A DNA stretch of 64,000 nucleotides from JBGAKG01 sp044224495 (GTDB lineage: Bacteria; Myxococcota_A; Polyangia; Polyangiales; Polyangiaceae). A program made the position numbers and the translations under genes. A model generated the notes under the pieces. It had not been told where the DNA came from, made no database searches, and was given only the letters and a program-made list of their open reading frames with translations. Positions 1-7,813 of the stretch are shown here, in pieces (within the stretch, counting starts at the first letter, position 1; every line of letters starts with the position of its first letter). The stretch is from NCBI GenBank assembly GCA_044224495.1, contig JBGAKG010000031.1:1-64000 (forward strand), read 5' to 3'.

Positions 1-663
1 CCGGCGCCGGTCGCGCCCGCCCCCATCGCCGCCCCGGCCGCCGCGCCCGCCCCGGTCGCGGTCCAAGCCCCGGCCCCGGCTGCGGCGCCGCGCGACGAGG
101 CCGCCGCGCTGCGTCGCATCGCGCGTGAAGCGCTCGAGGAAGCGCTCGGATCGCTCCGCTCGAATCAGCGAGAGCTCGAGGGTCGGCTCGCGCGGATCGA
201 GCAGCGCCTCGAGGAGCTCGCGCGTCGACCGGCGGCCGCCGCACCGCAAGTGGCTGCACCGGCGCCGGTCGCTGCGCCCGCGCCCGTCGCCGCGCCTGCC
301 CCCGCGACGTTCGCCGCCCCCGCCGCGGTCGCCGCGCCTCCGCCCGCCGCAGCGGTCGCGAACCCGCTCGTCCCGCGCTCGGTGCCTCCGCCCGCCGCTC
401 CCGCTCCCGCTGCGGTCGTTCCGGCGGCGACCACCGCGCTCGCGCCCGCTCCTGCCGCGGCCGGCCCGGCCGCTGCGGACGCGACCACGGCGGAGCTCAT
501 GCGCCTCGCGAGCACCCCGGTCGACGGCGACTTCATCCCTGGCGAGCTCGACATGGGGCGCCGCGGCCGCCGCCTGCGGTGGTTCATCGCGATCTTCCTG
601 ATCCTCGTCGTGGGCGGCATCGTCACCGCGGCCATCGTCTCGAACTCGGTCAACGGTCACTGA
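1..663 (+). CDS. Ala/Pro-rich protein with coiled coil and C-terminal membrane anchor (5' truncated)
   Basis: The frame is open from base 1, so the N-terminus lies outside the window; 220 residues remain. The visible part has two long Ala-Pro repeat stretches (units such as APAPVA) flanking a charged heptad-like segment (about residues 32-78, rich in Leu, Glu and Arg) that should form a coiled coil. Near the end a basic patch GRRGRRLR is followed by one hydrophobic helix (about 194-213) and a 7-residue tail. Read simply, it is a cytoplasmic protein tail-anchored in the inner membrane with a flexible linker, perhaps a motility, polarity or envelope scaffold. I do not recognise a family. Its stop overlaps the converging transporter gene by 14 bp. 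Confidence 0.75.
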   Translation, partial: PAPVAPAPIAAPAAAPAPVAVQAPAPAAAPRDEAAALRRIAREALEEALGSLRSNQRELEGRLARIEQRLEELARRPAAAAPQVAAPAPVAAPAPVAAPAPATFAAPAAVAAPPPAAAVANPLVPRSVPPPAAPAPAAVVPAATTALAPAPAAAGPAAADATTAELMRLASTPVDGDFIPGELDMGRRGRRLRWFIAIFLILVVGGIVTAAIVSNSVNGH

Positions 664-1789
664 CGGGTGCCGGCGCAGCGCGCCGCCATCCCAAAATGGT
701 ACCGACGACGAGCCCGACGAGGTAGCCGTACGGCAACCCGACCACGCACGCCGCGACCAGCATGCCGATCCAGAGCGCGCGCTTGTCGTCCGCGACGTCG
801 CGCACCATGCTCATCAGCCCGACCGCCTCGACGGTGAGGATCGCGCCGAGGAGCGGGAGCGGGAACACGCGGACGACCTCGGCGAAGGCGCGCGGGAACA
901 CGAGCCCGAGCACCAGGTACATCGCCCCGTAGATGACGGGCGCCCCACCGGTGCGTGCCCCGAAGGCGTGGAACCCGACCATCCCGCCGCAGCCATGGCA
1001 CACGGGGACGGCACCGAAGAGCGGCGCGACCAGGTTCATCAGCCCGTAGGTGATCCCGATCTTCCGGACCGACGGCGCGCGCTCGGGGAAGAGATCGTTC
1101 GCGACCTGCGACGTCGCGAGGACCGAGTTCCCGAGCGAGAGCGGGATCTGCGGGAGCGCCAGGAGCAACGCTCCCCGGCGCCACTCGTCCCCGCTCGGGA
1201 CGACCAAGCTCGGCGCGGTGGGCCCGAGCCCATGCACCACCGCCGACAGGTTCACGCGCGTGGCGATCGCCCACAGCGCGCCGAGCCCCACCACCACGAG
1301 CGCCGCAGGGACCTTCTTCCAACGGCGGAGCACGAGCCACGTCCCGAGCGCGAGGCCGAACACGACGTAACCGCGCGTACCGCCCTCGGCCGCGTAGTCC
1401 TTGAGCGCCAACGTCGCGAGCGTGATCCCGAGGCCGAGCTGAATGCCGCGCACCGCCGCCTTCGGGACGATCCGCGCGAGCCACCCGAGCGCGCCGCTCA
1501 GCGCGAGCAAGAGCATCGCACCGCCGATCACGATCCCACCGGCGGCGTACGTCCCGGCGGCGAGCTTCTGCGCCAACATGATCGCCGCCATCGCCTTGAG
1601 CGGCTGCACCGGCATCGGGATCCCGTAGAGGAGCCCGGTCGCGATCTGGAGCAGGCCGTAACAGACGCACACGCTCGCCGGATCCAAGTGGCACGTCGCG
1701 ATGAGGCCCACCAAGAGCGGGAGATCCGTCCCGAGATCGCCGAACGCACCGGCGAGCTCGTGGCGATCGAAGCGGAGGCGCGGCGCCAT
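650..1789 (-). CDS. MOT1-type molybdate/sulfate transporter
   Basis: Predicted polytopic inner-membrane protein of 379 residues with about ten hydrophobic helices. It carries both signatures of the MOT1 molybdate transporter family (a SulP relative): GIPMPVQPLKAMAA near residue 57 and PVCHGCGGMVGFHAFGARTGG-type sequence in the second half. The N-terminal GAFGDLGTDLPL motif also fits. The open frame extends 22 codons upstream, but that part is Lys/Arg-rich and non-helical, so I start at the ATG at 1789 directly before MAPRLRFDRHEL. The expected job is high-affinity uptake of molybdate (or sulfate) for molybdoenzymes; no molybdenum cofactor gene is next to it, so the substrate is inferred from the family only. 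Confidence 0.85.
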   Translation of the reverse strand: MAPRLRFDRHELAGAFGDLGTDLPLLVGLIATCHLDPASVCVCYGLLQIATGLLYGIPMPVQPLKAMAAIMLAQKLAAGTYAAGGIVIGGAMLLLALSGALGWLARIVPKAAVRGIQLGLGITLATLALKDYAAEGGTRGYVVFGLALGTWLVLRRWKKVPAALVVVGLGALWAIATRVNLSAVVHGLGPTAPSLVVPSGDEWRRGALLLALPQIPLSLGNSVLATSQVANDLFPERAPSVRKIGITYGLMNLVAPLFGAVPVCHGCGGMVGFHAFGARTGGAPVIYGAMYLVLGLVFPRAFAEVVRVFPLPLLGAILTVEAVGLMSMVRDVADDKRALWIGMLVAACVVGLPYGYLVGLVVGTILGWRRAAPAPVSDR

Positions 1790-1818
1790 CGGTCGCCTTG
1801 GAATAGCGCAGATCCGGC

Positions 1819-1846
1819 TTGACTTCTCTTCCTTACACTGTAAGTT
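1819..1846 (+). promoter_or_regulatory. Sigma70-type promoter of the trypsin-like lipoprotein gene
   Basis: TTGACT (1819-1824), 16 bp spacing, then TAAGTT (1841-1846), 11 bp before the ATG at 1858. This is the best -35/-10 pair in the window. It lies just outside the chosen start of the divergent transporter gene. Confidence 0.5.
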
Positions 1847-1857
1847 CCCTCCCACCG

Positions 1858-2607
1858 ATGCCTACCACCCGCTTCGCGTTGGCGCTCACGCTCGCCTCCC
1901 TCGCCCTCCCGCTCGCCACCGGCTGCGTCGCCGAGTCGGACGCGGCGATGACCGACGACGTCGCCCAGAACGACGCGCTCCGCCGCTTCGACGACGCGAA
2001 CCTCGAGCACCCCGAGGTCGGCAAGCTGACCTTCGACGGCTCGTACTGCACCGGCACGCTGATCGGCCCGCGCACCGTCCTCACGGCCGCCCACTGCACG
2101 AAGTTCTCGTCGACGACGGCGGCACAAGGGACCGCGCCGCTCGGATGGTTCTACGTCCGCACGGCGACCCAGTACCTGAAGTACTCGTTCCACCGCTACC
2201 GCGCCGACGCGCGGATCGATCAGATCAAGTTCGACCTCGCCGTCATCCAGCTCGACGTGCCGGTCGCCGCGTCGATCGCGACGCCCGCCACCCTCGCAGC
2301 CGCGTGGCCGAAGAGCGGAACGCTCACCGTCTACGGCTACGGCCGCTACGGGCAGGGTTGCCGCAACGCGGGCGACGGTCAGAAGCGCAAGGCCGACGTC
2401 CCGCTCTACTTCCCGTGGGTGCGCGCGACGACCTGCCCGGGCGACTCCGGTGGGCCCTACTTCCGGACCGGCACGAGCGAGATCGTCGCGACGGTGAAGG
2501 GCGACGTCCTCGGGCTCACCGAGGTCGTCGCCGACGCCGTCAAGTACCGCTCCTGGATCCTCGAGCAGCGCACCGCCGCCGAGGCCGGGAAGCTCAACGA
2601 GGACTGA
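1858..2607 (+). CDS. Trypsin-like serine protease, lipoprotein
   Basis: 249 residues. The N-terminus is a lipoprotein signal ending LATGC (Cys23), so the protease is probably anchored to a membrane on the periplasmic or outer side. The chymotrypsin-fold triad is intact: His79 in LTAAHC, Asp126 in FDLAVIQL and Ser197 in CPGDSGGP. Cys80 and the cysteines near 64, 168 and 193 could form the usual disulfides. The open frame continues 13 codons upstream, but ATG 1858 begins the signal peptide cleanly. Trypsin-like (S1) proteases of this size are common in myxobacteria and are thought to serve predation or zymogen activation; the actual substrate is unknown. The gene converges on yceI with only 3 bp between stops. 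Confidence 0.88.
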   Translation: MPTTRFALALTLASLALPLATGCVAESDAAMTDDVAQNDALRRFDDANLEHPEVGKLTFDGSYCTGTLIGPRTVLTAAHCTKFSSTTAAQGTAPLGWFYVRTATQYLKYSFHRYRADARIDQIKFDLAVIQLDVPVAASIATPATLAAAWPKSGTLTVYGYGRYGQGCRNAGDGQKRKADVPLYFPWVRATTCPGDSGGPYFRTGTSEIVATVKGDVLGLTEVVADAVKYRSWILEQRTAAEAGKLNED

Positions 2608-2610
2608 GCG

Positions 2611-3306
2611 TCACGCGCCCGGCTTCTTCACGAGGTCCACGTCGATGTCGAGCGTGACCTCGTCGCCCACGACGGCGCCGCCGGTCTCGATCGCCTTGTT
2701 CCACGTGAGGCCGAAGTCCTTCCGGTTCAGCTTCGCGCTCGCGTGCGCGCCGCGGTGGACGGCGCCGACGAACGGGTCCTTCGCCTCGGGGGCAATCGCA
2801 TCGACCTCGAGCACGACCGACTTGGTGACGTCCTTGATCGTGAGGTCGCCCGTCACGGCGTAGCCGTCGCCGTGGCGCTCGACCTTCGTCGACTTGAAGC
2901 TCATCTTCGGGAATTTCTCGCTGTCGAAGAAGTCCGGGCTGCGCAGGTGCTTGTCGCGGTCGCCGTTCTTGGTGTCGACCGTCGCCGTGTCGACGTCGAC
3001 CTGGAGCGTCGACTTCGCCGGGTCCTTCTCGTCGAGGAAGAGCGACCCGGTGAACTTCCCGAAGCTGCCCTTCACGTTCGAGACCATCATGTGCTTCACC
3101 GAGAAGCCGACGGTCGAGTGCGAGACGTCGAAGTCGTAGGCCGCCGGCGCCGCGTAGGTCACGGGCGCGGGGGCGGCCGTCGTCGGCGCGGCGGCGGAGG
3201 ACTGGGCCTTCGCGGAGGCGGCGGGGGTCGAGGCCTTCGGGTCGTCGCACGCGGCGACGGCGAGGAGGAGCGGAAGGGCGAAGAGGGAGAGGAGCGGCTT
3301 GTTCAT
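2611..3306 (-). CDS. YceI-family lipoprotein
   Basis: 231 residues. A signal peptide ends in LLAVAAC, giving a lipidated Cys, followed by a Ser/Ala/Pro linker (about 23-50) and a complete YceI domain (about 55-228). The domain shows FDVSHSTVGFSVKHMM, the KSTLQVDVDTATVDTKNGDRD segment and HLRSPDFFDSEKFPKMSF, all typical of this lipocalin-like family that binds polyisoprenoids or amphipathic small molecules in the periplasm. Family members are often linked to acid, lipid or oxidative stress. Upstream (3364-3380) lies a perfect inverted repeat that could be an operator. No clear leaderless -10 is visible, so its promoter is uncertain. Confidence 0.9.
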   Translation of the reverse strand: MNKPLLSLFALPLLLAVAACDDPKASTPAASAKAQSSAAAPTTAAPAPVTYAAPAAYDFDVSHSTVGFSVKHMMVSNVKGSFGKFTGSLFLDEKDPAKSTLQVDVDTATVDTKNGDRDKHLRSPDFFDSEKFPKMSFKSTKVERHGDGYAVTGDLTIKDVTKSVVLEVDAIAPEAKDPFVGAVHRGAHASAKLNRKDFGLTWNKAIETGGAVVGDEVTLDIDVDLVKKPGA

Positions 3307-3363
3307 GCCGTTTCAGGTAATCCCAGGTTGGTACCCCCACCAGGGATGTCTCCCGAAAGAACC

Positions 3364-3380
3364 GTTCTCCTCAGGAGAAC
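3364..3380. promoter_or_regulatory. Perfect 8-1-8 inverted repeat between the SnoaL-like gene and yceI
   Basis: GTTCTCCT-C-AGGAGAAC. It is centred 66 bp upstream of the yceI start and about 30 bp past the stop of the SnoaL-like gene. It can be read as a dimeric repressor operator for yceI, or as a short hairpin (6-bp stem, 5-nt loop) ending the upstream transcript. There is no U-tract. Confidence 0.4.
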
Positions 3381-3410
3381 AGTCTCCCCGATCGTCCTAC
3401 CCTCCGCGGC

Positions 3411-3779
3411 TCAGGCGCCCGGACGGAGGAACGCCACCCACCGGATGCGCCCGCCCTGCGCCGTGTAGCGGACCAGCACCTCGCCGCCGAGCGCCGCTCC
3501 GTCGCTCCGGCGCACGCGCGACCACGTCTCGTGCTCGATCACGTGGGGTGCGAGCACGAGCCGTCCGCTCACCGTCGCGCGCACGTCCGCGTGGGCCGCG
3601 AACATCGCCGCGTAGCGCTCGCGGAAGGCCTCGATCCCCCGGAGCTCGACGCCGCCCGTTTCGCCCAACACCTCCACCTCGTCGTGGAAGCACGCGACGA
3701 ACGCGTCGACGTCGGCGCGGTTGTAGGCGGCGAGCTGGCGCGCCGCGAGCTCTTCGATTTCGCTGCTCACCGCCCACAT
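3411..3779 (-). CDS. SnoaL-like / NTF2-fold protein
   Basis: 122 residues with the typical SnoaL-like layout: an N-terminal helix (EELAARQLAAYNRADVDAF), the ACFHDEVEVLG strand, a helix with GIEAFRERYAAMFAAHADVRA, and closing beta strands ending GGRIRWVAFLRPG. Related small NTF2-fold proteins act as hydrolases, isomerases or ligand binders, and sequence alone does not say which. The ATG at 3779 lies only 13 bp from the divergent nei start; a GTG at 3770 is an alternative. Open reading continues upstream into the nei coding region, which I treat as a shadow. Confidence 0.75.
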   Translation of the reverse strand: MWAVSSEIEELAARQLAAYNRADVDAFVACFHDEVEVLGETGGVELRGIEAFRERYAAMFAAHADVRATVSGRLVLAPHVIEHETWSRVRRSDGAALGGEVLVRYTAQGGRIRWVAFLRPGA

Positions 3780-3792
3780 GTACCCTCTCGCC

Positions 3793-4581
3793 GTGCCCGA
3801 AGGCGACACGATCTTCCGCCTCGCCGCGAAGCTGCGGCCGTGGCTCGTGGGCGAGGTGCTCCGCGTGGTCGACTTCCCGACGAAGGCGCTGTCGGGCGAG
3901 CGGCTCCAGGGGCACACCGTCGCCGCCGTCGAAGCGCACGGGAAGAACCTGCTCGTCCGCGTCGACGACGGGAGCGTCCTCCACGTGCACCTCCGGATGA
4001 CGGGGCGCGTCCGACTGAGCGGCGTCTCGCAGCCGGCGCGTGCGCTCCGGAGCGCGTCGTTCGTGCTCGAGACGGCGCGCGCGCGCATCGTCGGAAGCGA
4101 CGTGCCGATCGTGCGCGTGCTCTCCGCGGCGCAGGCGCGGCGCGATCCGGCGCTCGGGGCGCTCGGACCCGATCCGCTCCGCGAGGGCTTCGACGCCGAG
4201 CGCGCGGTCCGGGGCCTCCGCGCGCGCGGCGAGCTCGCGATCGGCGAGGCGCTCCTCGACCAGCGCGCGCTCGCCGGGCTCGGCAACGTCTACAAGAGCG
4301 AGCTCCTGTTCCGGAAGAAGCTCGACCCGTTCACGCTCGTCCGCGAGCTCGACGACGCGACGCTCCGCGCGCTCGTCGACGACGGCGCCGAGCTACTCCG
4401 GTGGAACGCACGCCGCTCGCGCGGCCGCATCACACGCACGACGGGACCGCGCTCGCCGACCGGGCAGAGCGTCTACGGGCGCACGCGGCGGCCGTGCTTC
4501 GACTGCGGGACGCTCGTCCGCGCGGCCGAGCAGGGAGGGCGCGTCACCTACTACTGCCCGCGCTGCCAAGGCGTGCGCTGA
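3793..4581 (+). CDS. nei: Endonuclease VIII-like (Fpg/Nei family) DNA glycosylase
   Basis: Bifunctional DNA glycosylase/AP lyase for oxidised bases, 262 residues. The start is decided by chemistry: the family needs Pro as the first residue after Met removal, and GTG 3793 gives M-PEGDTIF, whereas the ATG at 3778 would bury it (MYPLAVPEGD). The helix-two-turn-helix motif LAGLGNVYKSELLF is present. So is the C-terminal zinc finger (CFDC, 16 residues, CPRC) with the preceding basic segment that contacts DNA. The N-terminal PEGDT resembles the Nei2 branch rather than MutM. It stands alone, divergent from the SnoaL-like gene and followed by a conserved regulatory region belonging to the next gene. 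Confidence 0.88.
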   Translation: MPEGDTIFRLAAKLRPWLVGEVLRVVDFPTKALSGERLQGHTVAAVEAHGKNLLVRVDDGSVLHVHLRMTGRVRLSGVSQPARALRSASFVLETARARIVGSDVPIVRVLSAAQARRDPALGALGPDPLREGFDAERAVRGLRARGELAIGEALLDQRALAGLGNVYKSELLFRKKLDPFTLVRELDDATLRALVDDGAELLRWNARRSRGRITRTTGPRSPTGQSVYGRTRRPCFDCGTLVRAAEQGGRVTYYCPRCQGVR

Positions 4582-4592
4582 ACGTCACGCTC

Positions 4593-4628
4593 GTGCGGAC
4601 CTCCGCGCGATTGTGCGGGGATCCGCAC
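4593..4628 (+). promoter_or_regulatory. Tandem palindrome array GTGCGG-N4-CCGCAC upstream of lipoprotein gene 4700
   Basis: Two palindromes with a 20-bp period: GTGCGGACCTCCGCGC at 4593-4608 and GTGCGGGGATCCGCAC at 4613-4628, separated by GATT. The same element occurs at 14253-14279 before another lipoprotein gene. It lies about 70-105 bp upstream of the expected sigma54 start, a normal place for an activator-binding site. Confidence 0.6.
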
Positions 4629-4649
4629 ATCGGCGGGGCGGGCACGTGC

Positions 4650-4665
4650 GCAACCGCGCGAGATC
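4650..4665 (+). promoter_or_regulatory. 16-bp block shared with the 14350 promoter
   Basis: GCAACCGCGCGAGATC; the copy at 14290-14305 differs at one base. It sits between the palindromes and the -24 element, where IHF or a second regulator would bind. The gap to the palindromes is 21 bp here and 10 bp at the other locus, a difference of one helical turn. Confidence 0.5.
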
Positions 4666-4670
4666 CGGGC

Positions 4671-4686
4671 CGGCACGCGCGCTGCA
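4671..4686 (+). promoter_or_regulatory. Candidate sigma54 (-24/-12) promoter of lipoprotein gene 4700
   Basis: CGGCACG-CGCG-CTGCA against the consensus TGGCACG-N4-TTGCW: 10 of 12 fixed positions match. The invariant GG (4672-4673) and GC (4684-4685) are 10 bp apart. The expected start is near 4697, only about 3 nt before the ATG. Confidence 0.5.
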
Positions 4687-4699
4687 ATGCACCTCGGAC

Positions 4700-5770
4700 A
4701 TGAAGCGCCTCCTCGCCGCCGCTCCCCTCGCCCTCGTCATCGTCCCGCTCGTCCACTGCGCGCCCGCCGCACCGCCGGCCCAGTCCACCTTCGTGCTCGG
4801 CGACGCGGCGCCACCGCGCGTGGCCGTCGTCACGACCCCGGCCCAGCCCGGCGACCGTCACGGCGAGCGCTTCCCCGGCGGGCCCGGCACCACGCTCGTC
4901 GACGACGCGCTGAACGACGCGCTCCGTGACGCCACGATCCGCGACGGACGCCAACCGCAGGCGGCGCGGATCGCGGCCGCGCAGAAGCTCTTCGGAGTGG
5001 AAGGCAGCGCGGACGGCGGCGACTGGGTGTTCCGCGCCGTCGCCGCGCGCACGATCCTCGGGCCGTACGGGTGCCGCGAGCTCCGCATCAAGCCGACCTA
5101 CACGAGCGTCGGTCCGACCGACCATCGCGGCTGCGGGCTCCCCTATTTGTCCCAAACCGGTACGGACTGGCACCCCGGCGCCGGCCCGCGCTGGACGGTC
5201 GCGCGCCTGCGCCGCGTCGCGTCCGAGCTCGCCACGCGCCCCGACGCGACGAAGGAGCTCTCGCGCCCCGACGTGGAGTCCGCGACCGAGCGCGCCTGGT
5301 ACGGCATCGGCGCGCGGGATGAAGACGGGCCCGTCACGTGCTGGGTGCTCCGCGTCGGTGCGACGACCAACGCGGCGCAGGTGTCCCAAGTCGGGCTCGC
5401 GACGTGCGATATCGCGTGGCCGCCTCCGGCGAGCGCCTTCGAGCGCGGCGCCGAGCCCGCGCCGGTCGCGATCCAGGACAAACGCGACGCGTGCAACGCC
5501 TGCGATCCGGCGGGTTTGTGCCTGATCGACGAGACCACGCCGAAGGACGCGCAGCCGCGCGAGGCCGACGGCAAGCTCCGCGCGACCTACCTGGACGGCC
5601 GCCCGGCGCCCGTCACCGCGAGCCAGACCTGCATCGCTCGGCCCGCCGGCTGGGCGCCCGTGCCGATGGGCATGAACGGTGTCTGCCCGAGCCCCGGGTA
5701 TCACGGCCTCTCGGTCGTCCAGCCCCGCGGCCAGGCGCCGGTCGTCACGTGCATGCGATGGACGCCGTGA
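4700..5770 (+). CDS. Orphan lipoprotein under a candidate sigma54 promoter
   Basis: 356 residues starting MKRLLAAAPLALVIVPLVHC, a lipoprotein signal with the lipidated Cys at about 20. The mature part has no domain I recognise. It contains several Cys residues in spaced pairs (GPYGCREL, DHRGCGLP, CNACDPAGLCL, QTCIARP, NGVCPSPGYHG), implying a disulfide-stabilised periplasmic or surface domain. A middle stretch (ELATRPDATKEL) is helical. The start is the first ATG after the conserved upstream module; no Shine-Dalgarno is visible, in keeping with a very short leader. The regulatory region is shared with the glycine-rich lipoprotein at 14350, so the two products probably act in the same response, although their sequences are unrelated. 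Confidence 0.8.
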   Translation: MKRLLAAAPLALVIVPLVHCAPAAPPAQSTFVLGDAAPPRVAVVTTPAQPGDRHGERFPGGPGTTLVDDALNDALRDATIRDGRQPQAARIAAAQKLFGVEGSADGGDWVFRAVAARTILGPYGCRELRIKPTYTSVGPTDHRGCGLPYLSQTGTDWHPGAGPRWTVARLRRVASELATRPDATKELSRPDVESATERAWYGIGARDEDGPVTCWVLRVGATTNAAQVSQVGLATCDIAWPPPASAFERGAEPAPVAIQDKRDACNACDPAGLCLIDETTPKDAQPREADGKLRATYLDGRPAPVTASQTCIARPAGWAPVPMGMNGVCPSPGYHGLSVVQPRGQAPVVTCMRWTP

Positions 5771-5782
5771 GCGAGCGTGGGC

Positions 5783-7003
5783 TCACACGTAGTCGGCCAC
5801 CCACGGCGCCGGCCCCGCGAAGCACGCCTCGAGCGCGCGTGCGCTCGACGGGTCGCCCTTCATGTAGCCGAGCGCGGCCGCCTGCGTCGCGCTGAGGTAA
5901 CCCGTGTACATCGCGGACAGTCCGCGGATGTCGAGCTGGACGAGCCCCGCGCCGCCGGGCTCCACGGTCGCCTGACCGCCCTGGACGCGAAGGAGCACGC
6001 GCTGATCGCGCTCGTCGAGGACGTCGTCCTTGACCAGGAGGTGCACCGTCGCGTCGATCGGGGGATACGCGCGCGACTCGAGCGCCTTCTTCACGTCGAC
6101 GACGCGAAACATGAAGCGGTCGCGACGCTCGGTCGTCGCGGTCTGCTGGTTGTCGAGCCCGATGATCAGCGGGTCGGTCGGGCCGGTGACGAAGCGCACG
6201 CGATCGATCGTCGAGCGATAGCGCGAGAAGAACGCGCGCGCGGCGCGCGCCGCCCCCACCGTCGCGATCGCGCGGTCGCGCACGACGAGCGTGCCGTAGT
6301 GCGGGGTGCTCCCCTTCTCCACGTGCACGATCACGTAGCCCTCGGGATCCTCGTGCGGGCCGAAGACGTAGGCGAAGAGATCGAGCGGAGCCGCCGGCCG
6401 CAGCACGCGATCCCAGAGCCACGCGTTGCGCTGGAAGAGCCCTTGCGTGCGCGGAGCGAGCGCGTCGTAGAGGACCTTCAGGATCGGATCGTCGAGCGCG
6501 ACCTCGCGGACCGGGAGCACGTCGAGCGCCTCGATCTCGGCGGTGGCGCCGAGCGCGGTGAACGAGCGCGGGGCGCGATCGAACTCGTGCATCGGGATCG
6601 AGACGACCTCGTACGAGCCCGCCTGCTCGAAGCCGGCCTTGCGGTACAGGCGCTGCGTCGCCGGGAAGAGCATCGCGGCAGGGATCCCTTGCTCGCGCAG
6701 CGCGAGGAGCGCGTGCCGCATCAGCCGCTCGGCGATGCTCTTGCCGCGCGCCTCCGGCGCGATCGCGACGCCGCGGAACGCGCCCGTCGGCACGGCCTTG
6801 CCGCCGAAGTACTGCGCGAGCTGGGGGACCAAGCAGCCCCCGACCAGCGCGCTGCCTTCGAAGGCGAGCCAGAGGTGATCGTAGCCTTCGCGCTCCATCC
6901 ATGCCTCGGCCTGCGCGATCGGAACGAGCAGCGCGGGGCACGCGAGACGGAAGAAACGGAGAGCTTCGTCGCGGGATTTCGGGGGGCGGAAGGTCAGGTC
7001 CAC
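5783..7003 (-). CDS. Eis-like GNAT acetyltransferase with SCP2-like C-terminal domain
   Basis: 406 residues, the usual size for the Eis family. The N-terminal GNAT domain (about 1-140) has the acetyl-CoA loop in FRGVAIAPEARGKSIAERL, and a second GNAT-like domain follows. The C-terminal SCP2-like domain includes DRDQRVLLRVQGG and VQLDIRGLSAMYTGYLSA, close to the conserved Eis tail. Eis proteins acetylate amines on aminoglycosides, peptides or proteins using acetyl-CoA; the natural substrate here is unknown. The start is the GTG at 7003, exactly 6 bp after a TAAGCT -10 element, so the message is expected to be leaderless. It is divergent from the TPR-like membrane gene across 27 bp. Confidence 0.85.
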   Translation of the reverse strand: MDLTFRPPKSRDEALRFFRLACPALLVPIAQAEAWMEREGYDHLWLAFEGSALVGGCLVPQLAQYFGGKAVPTGAFRGVAIAPEARGKSIAERLMRHALLALREQGIPAAMLFPATQRLYRKAGFEQAGSYEVVSIPMHEFDRAPRSFTALGATAEIEALDVLPVREVALDDPILKVLYDALAPRTQGLFQRNAWLWDRVLRPAAPLDLFAYVFGPHEDPEGYVIVHVEKGSTPHYGTLVVRDRAIATVGAARAARAFFSRYRSTIDRVRFVTGPTDPLIIGLDNQQTATTERRDRFMFRVVDVKKALESRAYPPIDATVHLLVKDDVLDERDQRVLLRVQGGQATVEPGGAGLVQLDIRGLSAMYTGYLSATQAAALGYMKGDPSSARALEACFAGPAPWVADYV

Positions 7004-7009
7004 GCGCCG

Positions 7010-7024
7010 AGCTTAGGCTAAGCT
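7010..7024. promoter_or_regulatory. Back-to-back -10 elements in a 15-bp palindrome
   Basis: AGCTTA-GGC-TAAGCT. The left half read on the minus strand is TAAGCT, 6 bp before GTG 7003; the right half is TAAGCT, 6 bp before GTG 7031. The whole divergent intergenic space is 27 bp. Confidence 0.6.
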
Positions 7025-7030
7025 CCTCTC

Positions 7031-7813
7031 GTGGAGAACCGCTACCTCCGCCGAGTGGGTCGGCGCGAGCTCTCGCTCCGTTCGTTCGCCTGGGCGTTCG
7101 CCGTGGGCGGCGTGGCCCTGATGGGCTGGGGCTTCTCCATCGCGTCGCCCGCGGGGTTCGGGGGCGTGGCACTTCTCCTGGTCGCGCTGGCGCTGTGGGT
7201 CGCGCGCGTGTCGCGCCCGTCGGCGGTCGAGCTCCGGCTGCTCGTGGACACCGGCAACATCGACGAAGCGGAGCCGCAGGTGATCGCGCAGCTCGCCGGT
7301 ACGGCGGACGTCGACCGGAAGACGGAGCTCCTGCTCCTCCTCGGCCGGTGCGCCGAGCTCCGCGCCGACTTCGAAGAAGCGGGCGGCGTCTACGAGTCCG
7401 CGCTCGGCGCTGCGGGCGAGACGACGGCGCTCGAGCTCCGCGACCGGCGCGCGTTCTGCCTCGCAGCGGCGGGTCGCCTCGACGACGCGGCGGTGCTCCT
7501 CGGGACGGCGCGCGGCCGCGAGCGTCCCTTCCGCGAGCTCGACGGCGGTCGGCGACCGCTCGAGATCCGCGCCCGCTGCGTGACCGCGTTCCGTTCGGGG
7601 GACCACGCGACGGTGCTCGATCTCGTCGAGCGCTCGCGCAGCGTCATCGAGACGGAGCTCCTTCCGCTCGACCGGGCGCTCGTGTTCTCGATGGAGCACG
7701 TCGCGGCGCTCGCGCTGGGCAAATCCGGGGCGCGTCTGGTACCCCTCGACGCGACGACGACGACTTGGATCGGCAAGCTCATCCCGAGCTTCACGAGGTA
7801 CATCGATGGTTAG
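7031..7813 (+). CDS. Two-TM membrane protein with cytoplasmic TPR-like helices
   Basis: 260 residues. A basic N-terminus (RYLRRVGRRELSLRS) leads into two hydrophobic helices (about 21-36 and 43-59), then a soluble helical part. The helices pair in the A/B manner of tetratricopeptide-like repeats, for example LLVDTGNIDEAEPQVIAQL, LLLLGRCAELRADFEEAGGVYESAL and AFCLAAAGRLDDAAVLL. This suggests a membrane-tethered protein-interaction scaffold; no catalytic motif is seen. GTG 7031 is chosen because TAAGCT (7019-7024) ends 6 bp upstream and there is no other start before the first helix. It overlaps the following phosphatase-like lipoprotein gene by 8 bp, so the two are co-transcribed. Confidence 0.72.
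   Translation: MENRYLRRVGRRELSLRSFAWAFAVGGVALMGWGFSIASPAGFGGVALLLVALALWVARVSRPSAVELRLLVDTGNIDEAEPQVIAQLAGTADVDRKTELLLLLGRCAELRADFEEAGGVYESALGAAGETTALELRDRRAFCLAAAGRLDDAAVLLGTARGRERPFRELDGGRRPLEIRARCVTAFRSGDHATVLDLVERSRSVIETELLPLDRALVFSMEHVAALALGKSGARLVPLDATTTTWIGKLIPSFTRYIDG

Noticed and set aside
3778..3792. ATG 3778 as the start of nei
   Set aside because: It would place five residues before the catalytic proline, which must be the N-terminal residue after Met removal.
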